In this document: piece after piece, positions 32,588 through 45,700 of the stretch
Position numbering within the stretch: the stretch's first letter is position 1
Layout of the letters: every line of letters begins with the position of its first letter
Source: Alopecurus myosuroides
Taxonomy: Eukaryota; Streptophyta; Magnoliopsida; Poales; Poaceae
Reading direction: 5' to 3'
NCBI GenBank assembly: GCA_028641055.1
Contig: CM054057.1
Location: 404,664,814 to 404,728,813 of the forward strand
DNA: 64,000 nt
Made by a program: the position numbers and the translations under genes
Notes under the pieces: model-generated
What the model was told of the DNA's origin: nothing
What the model saw: only the letters and a program-made list of their open reading frames with translations
The model's database searches: none

Positions 32588-35580
32588 AGTCAAGTTTTTT
32601 TGTCTACACCTATCACCGTTGTCAGAAGGGGGTAGACCACTGTTCTTTTTTGCTTGGTTCTGTTAAGTTAGGCCATAGGTACATGGATAACCCAAATCTA
32701 GATCTACTTGTAACAAGATTCCCTCCATTTCGCTTGAAGGGGAGCATCGATGGTTTCCCCCTAGGTAATGCATAACCTTCCTATGCGATGTCGGTGAAAC
32801 CGGTCACACCTATGAGTAGGATATTGGCCCTCCCCACCTCTCACCACACATTTAAGCATATTACGGATCCACCATGGCTTACGTAGGATTCCGACAATCC
32901 AAAGCCCCCACTTGCCAAACATTGATTTGTTGACCGAAAGTCAATTTTTCAGTCTACCCATGTGATCGGAGTCAGAAGGGGGCATTGCACTGTACTTTTT
33001 TGCCTGGATGTGATAGGTTAAGCCAAAGTTACATGGCTAAAAAATATATATATACCTCTACTTGTAACAAAATTCCCTCTGGTTCGCCTGAACATGGACC
33101 TTCGACCCCCAAGTAGTGTCGTACCTTCCTAGTGAGCAAGTGATGCCGGTGAAACCGGTTACACCTCGGAGTAGGATATTAGACCTCCCCACCACACATT
33201 CTATCCACTTTTCTCTACTCTTGACAATATTCCCTCCGTTTTGCCCGAAGGGGGAGTATCGACAGTTCAACCCGTAAGTAGAGCATAACCTTCCTAGCTA
33301 TGTGATGACGGTGAAACTGGTCACACGTATGGGTAGGATATTGTACCTCCCCACCTCCCGCCACACGTTTGTAATGATTCTTAGTGCTCACCTCTTGGAA
33401 AGATTGAGACACTCCGGAGCCCCTCCCTAGAGAAACCCTATGCCCTCTGGAGAAAAGGACGAAACTAATTGCTTGGTTGTGTTAGGTTAGGCCCAAGGAA
33501 CACCCAAGACAATGGTAGGGCCCACCTCTTGGAAAGATTCCCCCCGTTCCATCAGATCCGGGAGTTTCGGGTTCTGAGTAGTCTTGGAACCCACGAGAGA
33601 GAATCCGACGCCGGTGAAGCCATAACACAGAGAGTGAGGGAATATTGGGCATACAAGACCCATGCCACACTCTAACAGACATGGTATCTCATACCCTAGG
33701 CTTGGGTGGGATTCAGACGCTCTAGAGACCCTCTCCGGAGAAATCCTAGGCCCATTGGAGAAAAGGATGAAACTGCCGATTTGGCCCCTCTACGTGAGCC
33801 GGAAGGGGGTATCAAAGTGGAAATGACTGCTTGGTTGTGTTAGGATAGGCCCAATGAACACTCAAGACAATGTTAGGGCCCACCTCTTGGCAATATTCCC
33901 CATGTTCCGTCAGATCCGGGAGTTTTGGGCTCTGAGTAGTCCTGGAGCCCGCGAGAGAGAATGCGACGCCCGTGAAGCCATAACACAGAGAGTGGGGGAA
34001 TCTTGGGCATCCAAGACCCATGCCACACTCTAAAACACATTTTATGGCATACCCTAGGCTTGGGTGGGATTCAGACGCTCTGGAGCCCCTCCCGGAGAAA
34101 CCCTAGGTCCGCTGGAAAAAAGACGGAACTGCCGTTCTGGCCCCTCTACATGAGCGGAAGGGAGTAACAAAGTGAAACTAATTGCTTGGTTATGTTAGGT
34201 TAGGCCCAAGGAACACCCAAGAAAATGGTAGGGCCCACCTCCTGGAAAGATTCCACCCGTTCCATCAGATCCGGGAGTTTCGGGCTCCAAGTATAGTCCT
34301 GGAACCCACGAGAGAGAATCCGACGCTGGTGAAGCCATAACACAAAGAGTGAGGGAATCTTGGGAATAAAAGACCCATTACACACTCTAACACATATGGT
34401 ATGTCATACCCTAGGCTTGGGTGGGATTCCTACGCTCCGGAGCCCCTCTCCGGACAAACCCTATGCCCGATGGAGAAAAAGGCCAAAACTGTTGTTGTGG
34501 ACCCTCTACCTGAGCCGGAAAGGGGTAGCACAGTGTAAATAATTTCTTGGTTATGTTAGTTTAGGCCCAAGGATCACCCAAGACAATGGTAGTACCCACC
34601 TCTTGGCAATATTCCCCCGTTCCATCAGATCCATGAGTTTCGGGCTCTAAGTAGTCATGGAACGCACGAGAGAGAATCTGACGCCGGTGAAGCCATAACA
34701 CAAAGGGTGAGGGAATCTTGGGAATACAGGACCCATGCCACACTCTAACACACATGATATGTCATAAACTAGGCTTTTGTGGGATTCAGACGCTCCGGAG
34801 CCCCTCTCCGGAGAAACCCTAGACCCGTTGGAGAAAAGGACGGAACTGTCGATCTGGCCCCTCTACGTGAGACGGAAAGGGGTAGGAAAGCGGAACTAAT
34901 TGCTTGATTGTGTTAGGTTAGGCCCAAGGAACACCCAAGACAGTGGTAGGGCCCAGCTCTTGGGAAGATTCCCCTCGGTTCGCTGGAACATTGATCTGTT
35001 GACCAGAAGTCAACCTTTTGGTCTACCCCTATGAACGGCGTTGGAAGGGGATAGTCCAAAGTACTATTTTGCTTGGTTGTGTTAGGTTAGGCCAGAGCTA
35101 CATTAATAACCAAAATCTATCTATACTTTTAACAATATTCCCTCCGGTTTGCCTGAAGGGGGAGCATTGACTATTCGACCTGTAAGTAGTGCATAACCTT
35201 CCTATGTGATGCCAGTGAAAACGGTCACACCTATGGGTAGGATATTGGCCTCTCCCCACCTACCACCACATGTTTAAAAGTATTCTTAGTTCTCCACCAT
35301 GGTTTACGCAGGATTCCGACACTTCAGAGCCCCCGCTTCACTATAACATTCATCTATTGACCAGAAGTCAACCTTTTGGTATACCCCTATGACCGCGTCG
35401 GAAGGGGGTAGACCACAGTACTATTTTGCTTGGTTGTGTTAGGTTAGGCCAGAGCTACATTAATAACCAAAATCTAGCTATACTTTTAACAATATTCCCT
35501 TCGTTTTGCCCGAAGGGGGGCATCGACGGTTTATAACTAAACCGGGTGCTCCACCATGGTTTAGTGCCCCCACCACACGT
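32588..35580 (+). repeat. Satellite block 2 (type B, A, B monomers)
   Basis: Same family and same orientation as block 1. 32588-33400 and about 35000-35580 are type B monomers with GGTCTACCCCTATGACCG and GGTGAAACCGGTCACACC boxes and spacings of ~348-357 bp; 33400-35000 are type A monomers with CCCTAGGCTTGGGTGGGATT near 33696, 34056 and 34411. Types A and B share monomer length and several boxes, so they are subfamilies of one satellite. Confidence 0.9.
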
Positions 35581-36479
35581 TTATAATTAAAACTAGAGTA
35601 ATACATATTAGTAATTATAGATCATTACGTCCTAATTAAAACTACGGCGGGAAATATAAATTAGGCCTAAACTATCCTAGACACCGTGTCCGGTCGTCCT
35701 CCTCGTCATCGCTCGCTGCCATGCTGGCCTGGTCATCGTTCGACGCCATAGACGGGCCAGCCTCATCGCCGTTCTCTTCCGGATCGGGGTGGGACACCTA
35801 TGCAAGACAGGGCCGCCTAGCCCTGACTTCCACCCCCATCCGGTGCAACTCCGCTGCATGCGAGTGGGCGCGCCCGCGCCTATCGTTTCCCTATGGCCGC
35901 ACCCTAGTATGGTTCGGTTTGGATCAGTTGGTTCGAGTCCAAAGTACCAATTCGAGTCCTGTTAGGTTTGGGCGAGGTGTGCTTGTGCAATGCCCATTGT
36001 GGCCGCACCTTACCCCCCATATAAGTCACATTGTTGTGAGTTAGATAGGTTAGACTACGATAAAACATAAACCCTAGATCTTCTAGATTGTATTGCTCAT
36101 AAGAAGTCATCTTGAATTGTTACTACCTTGGAAATCTGAGTGTATTCTGCTGTTCCATTGGGAATAAGGAGAAACAAGACCACTTGTAGTCGGTGGCTAC
36201 TTGTGCAAGAGTGTGGAGTGTCGAATATCCGAAGGGGTTCAGGGCTGTTGCGATTGGTAATAGGGTTTAGCCAAAGGAGAGTTCGTGGTATCAAATTGGT
36301 TATCATCAAGTTATCAACTAGTTCATCGAGAAGATCGGGCATCCCCTTATCATGTAGACTTTGGCCCTCATTACGAGGTAGTGCGACCAGCTGCTGGGTG
36401 TCTTATTCGGCTAACAGCTGCCGAGACGGAGCGGTTGCTCTGGGAGAATGGCAGTCGCCAATAATTTGGTTGTTTTCGT
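35581..36479. other. Interval between satellite and decayed retrotransposon
   Basis: No confident gene. The minus strand at about 35800-35671 reads an acidic tail (DPEENGDEAGPSMASNDDQ) up to a stop, which may be a terminal exon remnant. A CATATAAGTC box lies near 36020, followed by sequence resembling an LTR leader with AAACCCTAGATCTTC and a GTGGTATCAAATTGG stretch near 36281 that resembles a damaged primer-binding site, so part may be an old LTR. Left edge of the Tat relic is not sharply visible. Confidence 0.35.
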
Positions 36480-36776
36480 GTAAGGTGTATGTACCTTGTA
36501 TAGTTTTAGTTTGTTAAGGTGTGTTAATGTTTGTACCTTGTGACCTTGTAAATGGTTGTGTTTTTATGAATACATTGTTGTTTCTTGCTTCTATGCTAAT
36601 TTGGCGTAGCCCCCGTGTGTTGGGATGCAACCATGTTTAGCATGTACTTGATTAGTCAGCGGAATAATGAAAATTTGCACTCGAATATTTTTTATTGCTA
36701 TGGCTGAGAAGCCATGTACTTGTTCGAATTACACCATGGCTGGTAACAACCTTATTTGCGAGTAAGGAAATGTCTC

Positions 36777-39700
36777 CTAGGGATAGGATTTGCGTAAGTG
36801 CGCAAGATTCCATTGGTTGGAGTAGATTCCACTTGTTTCTGGATTCTTCCAGCGGTACACGCCTCCTGGGATAACTTCATGTACTATGAAGGGTCTTACC
36901 CAAGGTGGTTCGATCTTGTGATGGTTGTCCTGCTTGAGTCGTAGAACCGGGTCTCCTACCATGAAATATCTGCTGCGGATGCAGCGACTATGATGATTAC
37001 GTAGTGCTTGTTGATATACGGTGGATCTGACAAGTGCGATGTCCCGAGCTTCATCGAGCGCGTCCATGTCATCGGCGAGTGATCTATTGGAGGCTTTTTC
37101 GCTATAGGCGACGACTCGTGGCGCGCTGAATCGAACGTCTTCGGGAAGAACTGCTTCGGCTCTATAAACCATGAAGAACGGCGTGTAGTGAGTTGATCTA
37201 TTTGGAGTTGCTCTCAGGCTCCACAAGGCAGACGACAACTCCTTTGCCCAGTGTCCGGCTGCTTCATCCAGTCTGGCGAGTAGTCGCTTCTTCAGGCCAC
37301 TCGAAACTAAGCCGTTGGGTCTTTCAACCTGACTTTTCGTCTGGGGATGTGCCACGGAGGCGAATTTGAGAGTTATCCCCTTTTCTTTGCAAAAGGCTTG
37401 CATTTTTTTGGCTGTGAAGTTGGTTCCGTTTTCTGTGATGATGTTGTGGGGGACACCAAATCTGCAGACAATGGAGTCTAGGGTCTTGACGGCGCACTTC
37501 GCGTGTTGAGATGTTACTGGAACAACTTCTATCCATTTCGCCAATTTGTCGACTTCCACTAGTAGATGCGTGTATCCTCTGGGTGTTGCTTTGCATAGAG
37601 GCCCTACCATGTCGAGTCCCCATTGGGCGAAGGGCTAGGACAGTGGGATCATGTTGAGCTCCATGGTCGGCATGTGTGGCTTGGGTGCGAATCGTTGGCA
37701 AGCGTCGCATCTTTCGACTAGGTCCTTTGCATCCCTGCCTGCTGTAAGCCAGTAGAACCCTGCCCGAAAGGCTTTGCCCACGATAGCTATCCAAGTCGCA
37801 TGGTGTCCGCAGTCTCCTTGATGTATGTCTCGGAGCAGTTCTTTTTCATCTTCACGTGCGATGCAACGCTGAAGGATTCCCGAAATACTTTGCCTGTACA
37901 GTTCGTCGTTTATCACCCAAAAGGATTTGCTGCGTCGCACTATTTGTCTTGCCTCAGAGACGTCTACTGGGAGCTTCTGTCGAAGCATGTGATCCAGGTA
38001 CTTGTGCATCCAAACTGGTTTGTCCAGGAAGACTTGTCGCGAGATGTGATGGATTAGAGCGATCAACACGCTTTGTCTATTGGTTTCTGATTCTATTTTT
38101 GCGGGTGTCTGTGTTGGTTTCTTAAGCTTGACGGACCTCTTGTTGATTTTTTCGAAGTAAACCCCTGGCGGTATTGGTGCATTTGTTGACCCGATGTTTG
38201 CCAGCCTGCCGGCCTCCTCATTGCTTGAATGTTTCACATGCCTTAGCTCGCAGCCCTGGAAGCTTCCCTCGAGCAGGTTATACATGTCGCGATAAGAGAT
38301 CATATTATCCGCAATTGCGTCGAATTCCTTCATTGTTTACTGCATGATGAGGTTGGAGTCTCCGCAGATCATTAGTCGAGTGGCACCGCAGACCAATGCC
38401 ATCTTCATGTCGTGCAGAAGTGCCTCGTATTCGGCGTCGTTGTTGGATGTTGGGTCATCTAGCGGGAAGTCGAGTCGCAGGATGTACTTGAGTTTATCAC
38501 CTCTCGGTGATATCAGTATGACGCCGGCTCCCGCGCCTTAACTTCTTTTCAATCCATCAAAGTACATTATCCATGAGCTTGAGTATTCTAGAGGTCTTGG
38601 GGTTTGCAATTCTGTCCACTCCGAGAGGAAGTCTACGCCTATATGTGATTTGAGAGCGTCTCACCCCTTGTACACTACGTCCCAGGCGCCTAGTTCGATG
38701 CTCCACTTGGCGATTCTTCCGGATTCCATGGGGTTGTTCATGATTGTACCCAGTGATGCGTCGTTTAGCACCATTATGGTATGCTCCTGGAAGTAGTGCT
38801 TGAGCTTTCGAGCTGTGAAGACCACCCCATACGCGAGCTTCTGGTAGTGCGGGTATCACTGCTTGCATCGCAAGAGTACCTCACTGAGGTAGTAGATCGG
38901 CCTCTATACTCCATGTGTCTGCCCTTCCTCGGGTCGCTCTACCACAATTACTGTACTGACCACCTGATTAGTTGTGGATAGGTACAAGTACAATGGCTCT
39001 CTTTCCTGGGGTGTGGCCAATATCTTTCTGCTCGATAGCACTCTTTTCAGATCTACAAATGCTTTTTTTTGCTTCTGGAGTCCACTCGAACTTGTCTGTC
39101 TTCTTCAACAGCTTGTAGAAGGGGAGGGCTTGCTCGCCCAATCTTGCGATGAACCTGCTAAGAGATGCCAGTCACTCTGCTAGCTGTTGTACACCATGAA
39201 TATTTGTAGGTTCCTTCATCATTAAGATGGCTTGAATTTTCTCCGGGTTGGCCTCTACTCCTCGGGCTGAGACCAACTAGCCGAGTAATTGTCCTGCGGG
39301 TACACCGAAGACGCATTTTGTCACGTTGATCTTGATTCTGTACGTGTTGAGGGCGTTGAAGGTTTACCTTATGTCCTCGAGGAGTGTATCCTCCACTTGA
39401 GTCTTGATGACTATGTAGTCCATGTAGACTTGTACGTTCTTGCCAATGAGTTTGGAAAGACATTTATGCATGCAACGCTGATATGTGGCGCATGCATTTA
39501 TGAGCCCGAAGGGCATGGTTGTGTAGCAGTATACACCGTGTGGTGTGATGAATGTTGTTTTTTCCTCGTCTTCCTGTTTCATCCTGATTTGATTATAGTT
39601 CGAGTAGGCGTCTAGGAAGAAGGGACGTTGGCATCTTGATATGGAGCCGATGATCTGGTCGATCCGCGGAAGTGGGAAGTTATCCTTGGGGCAGTGTTTG

Positions 39701-40000
39701 TTCAATAAAGTGTATTCGATACACACGCGAAGGAGTCTGTGTTTTTCTTCGGGACCAGCACCGGGTTTGCTAACCAGGTGGAAATCTTGATCTCCCTGAT
39801 GAACTTTGCAGCTAGTAATCTGTTTGCCTCTTCTCCGAGCGCGCGTTGCTTTGGCTCAGAGAATCGTCGTGTGGTCTGCTTAACTGGCTTTGCATCCTTG
39901 AACACTTCCAATGAGTTCTCGGCAAACTCCCTGGCATATCAGATGGCTGCCATGCGAAGATTTCTCATTACTCACGGAGGAGTTCGACGAGTGCATTTTC
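36777..40000 (-). pseudogene. pol: Tat-like pol remnant
   Basis: Fragments in several frames. RT (39911-39364): the catalytic YIDD of the young copy reads YMDYIVI here, so one essential Asp is lost. The RNase H part (38333-37635 and upstream) includes an archaeal-type RNase H in which GDSNLI is kept. Integrase (37610-36777): the second catalytic Asp is Glu (IITENGTNF against IITDNGTNF), while the Glu in SQVERPNG remains. The C-terminus ends NLAHLRKSYP, matching NIAQLRKFYP of the young copy. Several stops and frameshifts separate the pieces, so it is dead. Confidence 0.88.
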
Positions 40001-41415
40001 CTATGCGGGGGAAAGGCTTGTCGACACCATCGCCGTCTTCGCTGAATCTGTTGGGTGGACTTGACGCTTTCGGGTGTCATTGCTTGGGCTGAACTCTAGG
40101 TCTGGAGCGTTCCTTTTGGATAGTGGCAGCACGGAGTTGTCCGTGGTTTTTGCCAACTCTTCCAGCTCCTCTTTCATCCCAAAGGATTTTGCAATCTCGT
40201 GGAAATCATTGTCGCACTTATCGATTTCTGAAAGTCTCCGTTTATGGTGATTTGTGCCGTATTCTCCTGGTAGCTTCAACTTGAGGTATGCATAGTGCGG
40301 TACTGCCATGAATCTCGCGAATGCTTCGGCCGATAATGGCGTGGTACTGTGATGGAGAGCCGACTACCTCGAAGTCGAGAAACTCCCGTCTGTAACTGCT
40401 CCGATCACCAAGGACTACCTCCAGATTAATTGTCCCGAGTAGTCGGACTGGTTTGCCTGGTACTATTCCGTGGAACGATGTTTCTGATTCTGCGAGTCCG
40501 TCCAGATTCTTGTTCATTTTGCGGAGTGTGTCGACGTATATGATGTTTATCCCGCTGCCTCTTTCCATAAATACCTTGGCTCGGTCATAGTTGCCTATTT
40601 GCGCCTAGATGACGAGCGCTGCATGTCCCGGTCGGTATATCCGAGGTGGGTGATCCTCCCTGGAGAAAGTGATCCGGTGCTAGGACATCTTGAGGTACTC
40701 TGTTTTGGACAGTGGCACTTGTACTGCCATGTTGACATGGCGACTATTGGTCTTCTGGACTCGCCGGGACAGGCAGATCTGATGTATCATGCCTATGGTT
40801 TCGTGAGGGTTTGGGTATCCGTTGGCTCCCGTATTTGCCGCTGCTGGGTTTGTGACTACCACCATGTTCTGTTGCGCTGCTTGTGGAGGTGGTGGCGGTG
40901 GTGGTGCGTTTGGCGCGACTGCATTGCCTGTAGGTACTTGCGGGTATCACTGGCTTGTGGCGATTTGATGCTTCTTCGAATATGCCTCGTGGATGTTCAG
41001 AAATTTCCAGCAATCCTTGAGGAGATGAGTGGCCTTGAGCTTGCCCGTGTGCTTGTCCGTGAACAGGTGCAGGGAGAAGTATCCGTCAAGGTCCTCTTCG
41101 GGTGATTTGTCATCTGGCTTTGGCCTCCACTCGCGATTTCCACGGGATCCACCGTCGCGGTTTTTGTGAATTCGGCCGCCACAAACTCTGACTGATCAAC
41201 TTGATCATAGTGTCGCCTCTTTATTCTTCGGCGTTCGCCGTTGTAGTCGTCGTCGTGTGCGGGTGAGGGAGGTTTCTTGTTGCGCAGAGAGTCTTCTCCA
41301 TTCGCCCATTTGTCTGCTATTACCGTCATCTCACCAATAGTTTTGTGCGCGCATCATCCCAGTTCTTCCCGGAAAAACTGTATGTCGCGCGCCCTTCGTG
41401 AAAGCTTGGACCGCT
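40001..41415 (-). pseudogene. gag: Tat-like gag-protease remnant, 3' half only
   Basis: Pieces match the C-terminal half of the young gag-pro: ADKWANGED, RRVQKTNSR, EYLKMS, a protease segment RGSGINIIYVDTL with the catalytic Asp region altered (the young copy has FMDGGSGINIIY), then SFHGIVPGKP and the terminal TAMVST..LSPA. It ends in TAG at 40001-40003, at exactly the position of the amber codon in the young element, followed by the same GAA codon. The upstream end is cut at 41415 by the Copia insertion, after the gag segment equivalent to FAKGARRTAF. Confidence 0.85.
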
Positions 41416-41589
41416 TGAAAGATCATCTTCCGTTTTGATAATTAATGACAACATAACTATTGGACTAATGTTTATTTGAGAGTACTTGCAGGTCCTATTT
41501 GATATATATGAAAATGCCCAGGTTCATCAAGTATACAATCTCTATGGGTTACAAAAATGTTTCGAATGGAAAGAGCTCGAAGAAAAAAA

Positions 41590-42035
41590 GCTGGGGTGCC
41601 ATTTTTGCAAGCAGCGGAGGCTCCGGTGAAACCACCGGAACCTCCGCCCCATGCATTTCTCAGCTCATCCAAGCGCTAGCCTCCTATGGAGGATCTGGTG
41701 GAACCTCCGCTAAAAACACCTTCGGGTGCATAAGAGCGGAGGCTCCAACGGAGCCTCCGGTGTACTTCCGGTGGGCGGAGCCTCCGGTGAAACCACCGGA
41801 GCCTCCGCTGGCTCCACTACCCAACTTTGGGGCTAGCCTCCGGTGGCGCCTCCGGTGTGGCCTCCGCTAAAACACCCTTCGGGTGCATAAGAGTGGAGGC
41901 TGCAGTGGATCCTCCGGTGGACCTACGGTGGGCGGAACCTCCGCCAAAGCCACCAGAGCCTCCGCCCTGCAGGATCCAGTTTGATGAAAATGAGTTGCGC
42001 GTGTGCGCGTATGTGAAGACCACCGGAGCCTCCGG
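41590..42035 (+). repeat. CCTCCGG-rich hairpin repeats in the Copia LTR
   Basis: CCTCCGGTG and its complement CACCGGAGG recur more than a dozen times, e.g. CTCCGGTGAAACCACCGGA (hairpin with a AAAC-type loop). A 157-bp unit containing TTCGGGTGCATAAGAG is duplicated (41721 and 41878). The repeat lies in U3, just upstream of the TATA box. Confidence 0.85.
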
Positions 42036-42074
42036 TGCTGCGTGGACTGCACAACGACCACTTGGGGGAAGGGG

Positions 42075-42082
42075 TATTTAAA
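42075..42082 (+). promoter_or_regulatory. TATA box of the Copia LTR
   Basis: TATTTAAA in GGGGTATTTAAAGCC, followed by a pyrimidine-rich leader, consistent with the U3/R boundary about 30 bp downstream. Confidence 0.55.
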
Positions 42083-42781
42083 GCCTTCCCCTACCTCATA
42101 AATGCTGAAGCTTTTCCCATTCTCTCTCCTAGCCATTAATGAAAATTTCAACCTCCTAGATCTCCCTCTCCAACCACCCAAACACTCCGAAACTTTGTGG
42201 ACAGCTAGAGGAGACCTAGATCCGTGATTCCACCAAAGGAATTTCAAATCGATCCACCATATACTAGTAGATCTAGAATCCTACTTGAGGCTTTCAAACC
42301 TTAGTAGATCTTGTGCTTGTAGCTTCCACCTTGTTGCAAGAAGCTTCGGATCCGCTGAGAGCCTCCATCCATCTTTTGGAGTGTCCTCAACCTTGTGTAA
42401 AGGTTTGGTCAACGCCTTCAAGTCGACCTCATAGTGGAAACGAGAATCTACCTCACTGGAGAAGCTCAAGGAGAATCAGGTGTGCACAACCGTGCTATTG
42501 AGGAGCGCCTAGGTGGCTCCCCACCTCTCCAACGTAGACGTACTTCTCTTGAGAAGGAACTACTAGAAACATATCCTTGTCTCCTTGTTTACACTTGTGG
42601 TTTATCTTGTTGCCTTTCGTTTTACTTCCGTTGCATATCTTATCTTGTATCACTTAGGTTGCTCACCTAGTTGCACATCTAGAGAACCTTATCTTATCTT
42701 TCTTAGCCATAATTAAAAGGAAAAGAAGAAAAAATGGTAGTCAACCTATTCACCCCCCTCTAGTTGACCATAGTGCACTTT

Positions 42782-42786
42782 CAATT
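42782..42786. repeat. TSD of the solo LTR, left copy (CAATT)
   Basis: CAATT directly before TGTGACG; identical to 47010-47014. It overlaps the Copia LTR end (CA) and its primer-binding-site spacer (ATT). Confidence 0.92.
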
Positions 42787-45700
42787 TGTGACGCCCCGGG
42801 ATCGGGCACTATGCAGATTTCAGCATTCCCGCCAAAATCCACATAATAACCGATTCCAGGTTGCCACTTGTGATAACATTACAACAGTTCACGAATAATC
42901 CACAACAACAGAAAAGATATATACAAGAGGACTCAAACGAGTCAAGGATACAACTGATACAATACAAAGATCCAAATAACAGCGGAAGAAACAACATAGT
43001 GTCCGACTACGGACAAGATACAAATTGGACTAAGAGTCCTGAAGATAACCGAGAGCGTCCAATCCCTGCCCAGGCCAAGCCGGAGGGATTCCCAAGCTAA
43101 CATCGTCAGACTTCAAACCTGTTGACTGCAATGTTGAATATGCAGCCACGAAAAAGGATTCGTGGGTCAGTACGGTTAAGTACTGGCAAGTGGATAAACC
43201 ATACTCACAAGATACCGGCGTAACCAGTCATCACAAGATACAAATACTTTGGAATCAACGGAAAGGAAGGGATTATTGCAAATAAGCGGCAGCGTGCTGC
43301 ACTAACCAACTACAGAGACTCACTACAACATCCGGCTAAACGAGGGGGATAAGATAGCGTAGCGGAGCCAACTACAACTACTCACCAAACAATACCCATC
43401 CAATGTCACCCCCTACTAAGGAAGCAACCCAAGGATAACTCACACGGTTGGATTAATGATGGATCAAGTTATTGTGTTAATAAGACTATTACTAGTCAAG
43501 TTATTATCATTAGGTGTAAGTTGTCTGAGTACTTGTTAGCCAGTACTTTCACCAAGTAATCCATAACCACGGAAAACACGGCTTCTCGAGAAGATTTATC
43601 CCTGCAGGGTGTGCTCCAGTACCCGTACACACTCAAGCCACCAACTAAAACTCAGGTTGGCTTGACACGACCCAAACCATCTCTACAACCCATCCTCGGA
43701 GCCACGGAGCTATAAGGTCCCAGCCACGCAGCCGAATACTCAGCGCAGGTGTGCAAAACTCCCGCAGGACACAACACCCCGGCACTACAGGCCTCACCCT
43801 ATATGCATCATCATCATCATAACCAGTAACCATGGGGGCGCCTCCCATTATGCAAAGGAGCAAATGGAACACCCGAACTAAGTGTGGCTCTTCGGACAAG
43901 CTGCAGATCAGGTCTAAGTCGAGGGGGGTCCCATACTACCACCCGTATGCGGTGAGCACGCTCATCATGGATCAGTAGACAAGACTCTTTTCCTAGTTTC
44001 GACACTAGCAGGCCTCAAAACCCTAACCCGGGCCTCCTGCCGGTGCCTTATCATCAAATTATTATTACCCAAAACATTAACAGTTTGTTGATTGAATTGA
44101 AACCCAACTATCAACTAAACAGGTGATACGACAAAGGATAACAAGACTCGAGCACCAACAAACCTAATCATGCAACTACGACACGAGGGCCAACAGGGTA
44201 AACAAACAACAGTTGATAGGAAGTGGAAGGGAAAGCTATATCATGGCTGCAAGGTAAACATATAATAGGATCGAGACACAAGCATCGTATCAACCGGCTA
44301 GAATAAGAACAACGGAAAGAATCGGTAACAAGTGATGAAAGGCAGCCATTTGGCAGCAAGTGAGTATACTTGCCTGAGATCCCGCAAGGTAGCAGAACTT
44401 GTCGTTGCTCACATCATCTCAACGTCCTATCCGCGAAGAAGCAACGAACCTCGAACAAACACCGGATGCAACAATTACTACTACGGCAAAAGATCCAGCA
44501 TGATCTAGATATGGATGCATGACAATTTAAAGATGCACCAGAATAAACTAGTTGACATGATAAACAGATTTAGATGGACCCATATGCAATTTGAGTTGCA
44601 TATGAAAAGCCCATGAATTATGGTTAGATTATTTGTTTTCCAACTAATCAACAGATGAAGGTGGATTAGCATGATGCATGGATGAGGAAAACAACGAAAT
44701 AACAACAATAGAACCAGTTGAAATAAGGTTTAACAAGTTTGGAAATTATTGGTTAAGTGTGGAAAGTTTGGTTACTTAAGCATGTCACACAAGCAATTGT
44801 TGTTTTCATCAAGTTAAAGTGTTCAAAACAATTAACAAAATTTGTATTTGAAAAGAACATCAAATTTTAGTTGGATTACATGTTTCAAATATTGAAATTG
44901 GAATTAGGATAATTTAATTATGAATTAAACAATATTAAACAAGTTTTAAATGGATTTGAAACAAGTTTGAATTTAATTGAAGTTTTATTTGTTCAAAACA
45001 TAATTTCAAACTCACATTTGAAAAGTTCACACTTTGATGGTTTGAAAACATATTTTGCATGTTCAAAATTATTTTATTTTGAGCAAGTTATGATTTTATC
45101 AAATTTAAATGAATTAAACAAGTATTAAATTATTTAGGCAATTTAAATTATTCAAACCATGAAACAAAATTTATATTTGAAAAGGTTATTCAAAATGGTA
45201 TGGAAAACATATTTTATTTGTGGAAATTGGATTTAAAATGAGCAAGTTATTATTTTGGCAATTTTAAATGCAATAAACAAGAAGCAGTTGTTTTCAGCAA
45301 TTTAAATTATTCAAAACAGCAAACAAAATTTATATTTGGAAATTACATGAGAAGTTGATTGGAAAACATATTTAGTTTGTGGAATTTGGAATTTTTATGC
45401 CCAAGTTATGAATTTTGCAAGTTTAAGTGAATTTGACAAGTTTTCAAATATTGCACCAATTTAAAATATTCAAAACAGTAAACAAATTTTATATTTGGAT
45501 AGAACATTTACTTTGGGACAGAAAACATATTTGAAAAGTTAAAATTGGAGTTGGGATGAATTTCTTATGCAATTTACAAAATTGGGTGCAATTCTGCCAT
45601 TTTTTTATCCATTAGGGACTTAGAAATAATTGTTACAGGGGCTGGAATTAAAGATACAGGGGCTTGGTTGTGATTTCTAGGAAGTATAGTACCAAAACAA

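Larger units (their letters stand above)
36480..41415 (-). mobile_element. Decayed Tat-like Ty3/gypsy element, truncated
   Basis: Collinear with the young Tat element (55.0-59.9 kb) over gag, protease, RT, RNase H and integrase plus ~200 bp after pol, but with many stops, frameshifts and active-site changes. The antisense gene region and LTRs are not seen here: on the left it fades out near 36480, and on the right it stops abruptly at 41415 inside gag where a Copia LTR begins. The rest of gag and the 5' LTR should lie beyond the right edge of the window, after the Copia 3' LTR. Confidence 0.85.
41416..42783 (+). mobile_element. 5' LTR of the Copia element
   Basis: 1368 bp. The ends form a short inverted repeat TGAAAG / CTTTCA. 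It ends with the ATTCACCCCCCTCTAG-type stretch common at ends of grass Copia LTRs. The start at 41416 is inferred from the inverted terminal bases and from where gag homology of the older element stops; only one LTR is in the window, so it cannot be checked by LTR comparison. Confidence 0.75.

Noticed and set aside
35671..35800. Acidic tail on the minus strand as a host gene
   Set aside because: Only ~40 residues, no splice context or family; kept as a remark within the interval feature.
36140..36517. 125-codon plus-strand frame as a remnant of the antisense gene in the decayed Tat copy
   Set aside because: No residue similarity to any exon of the antisense gene; only the non-coding 3' flank is alignable from about 36480.
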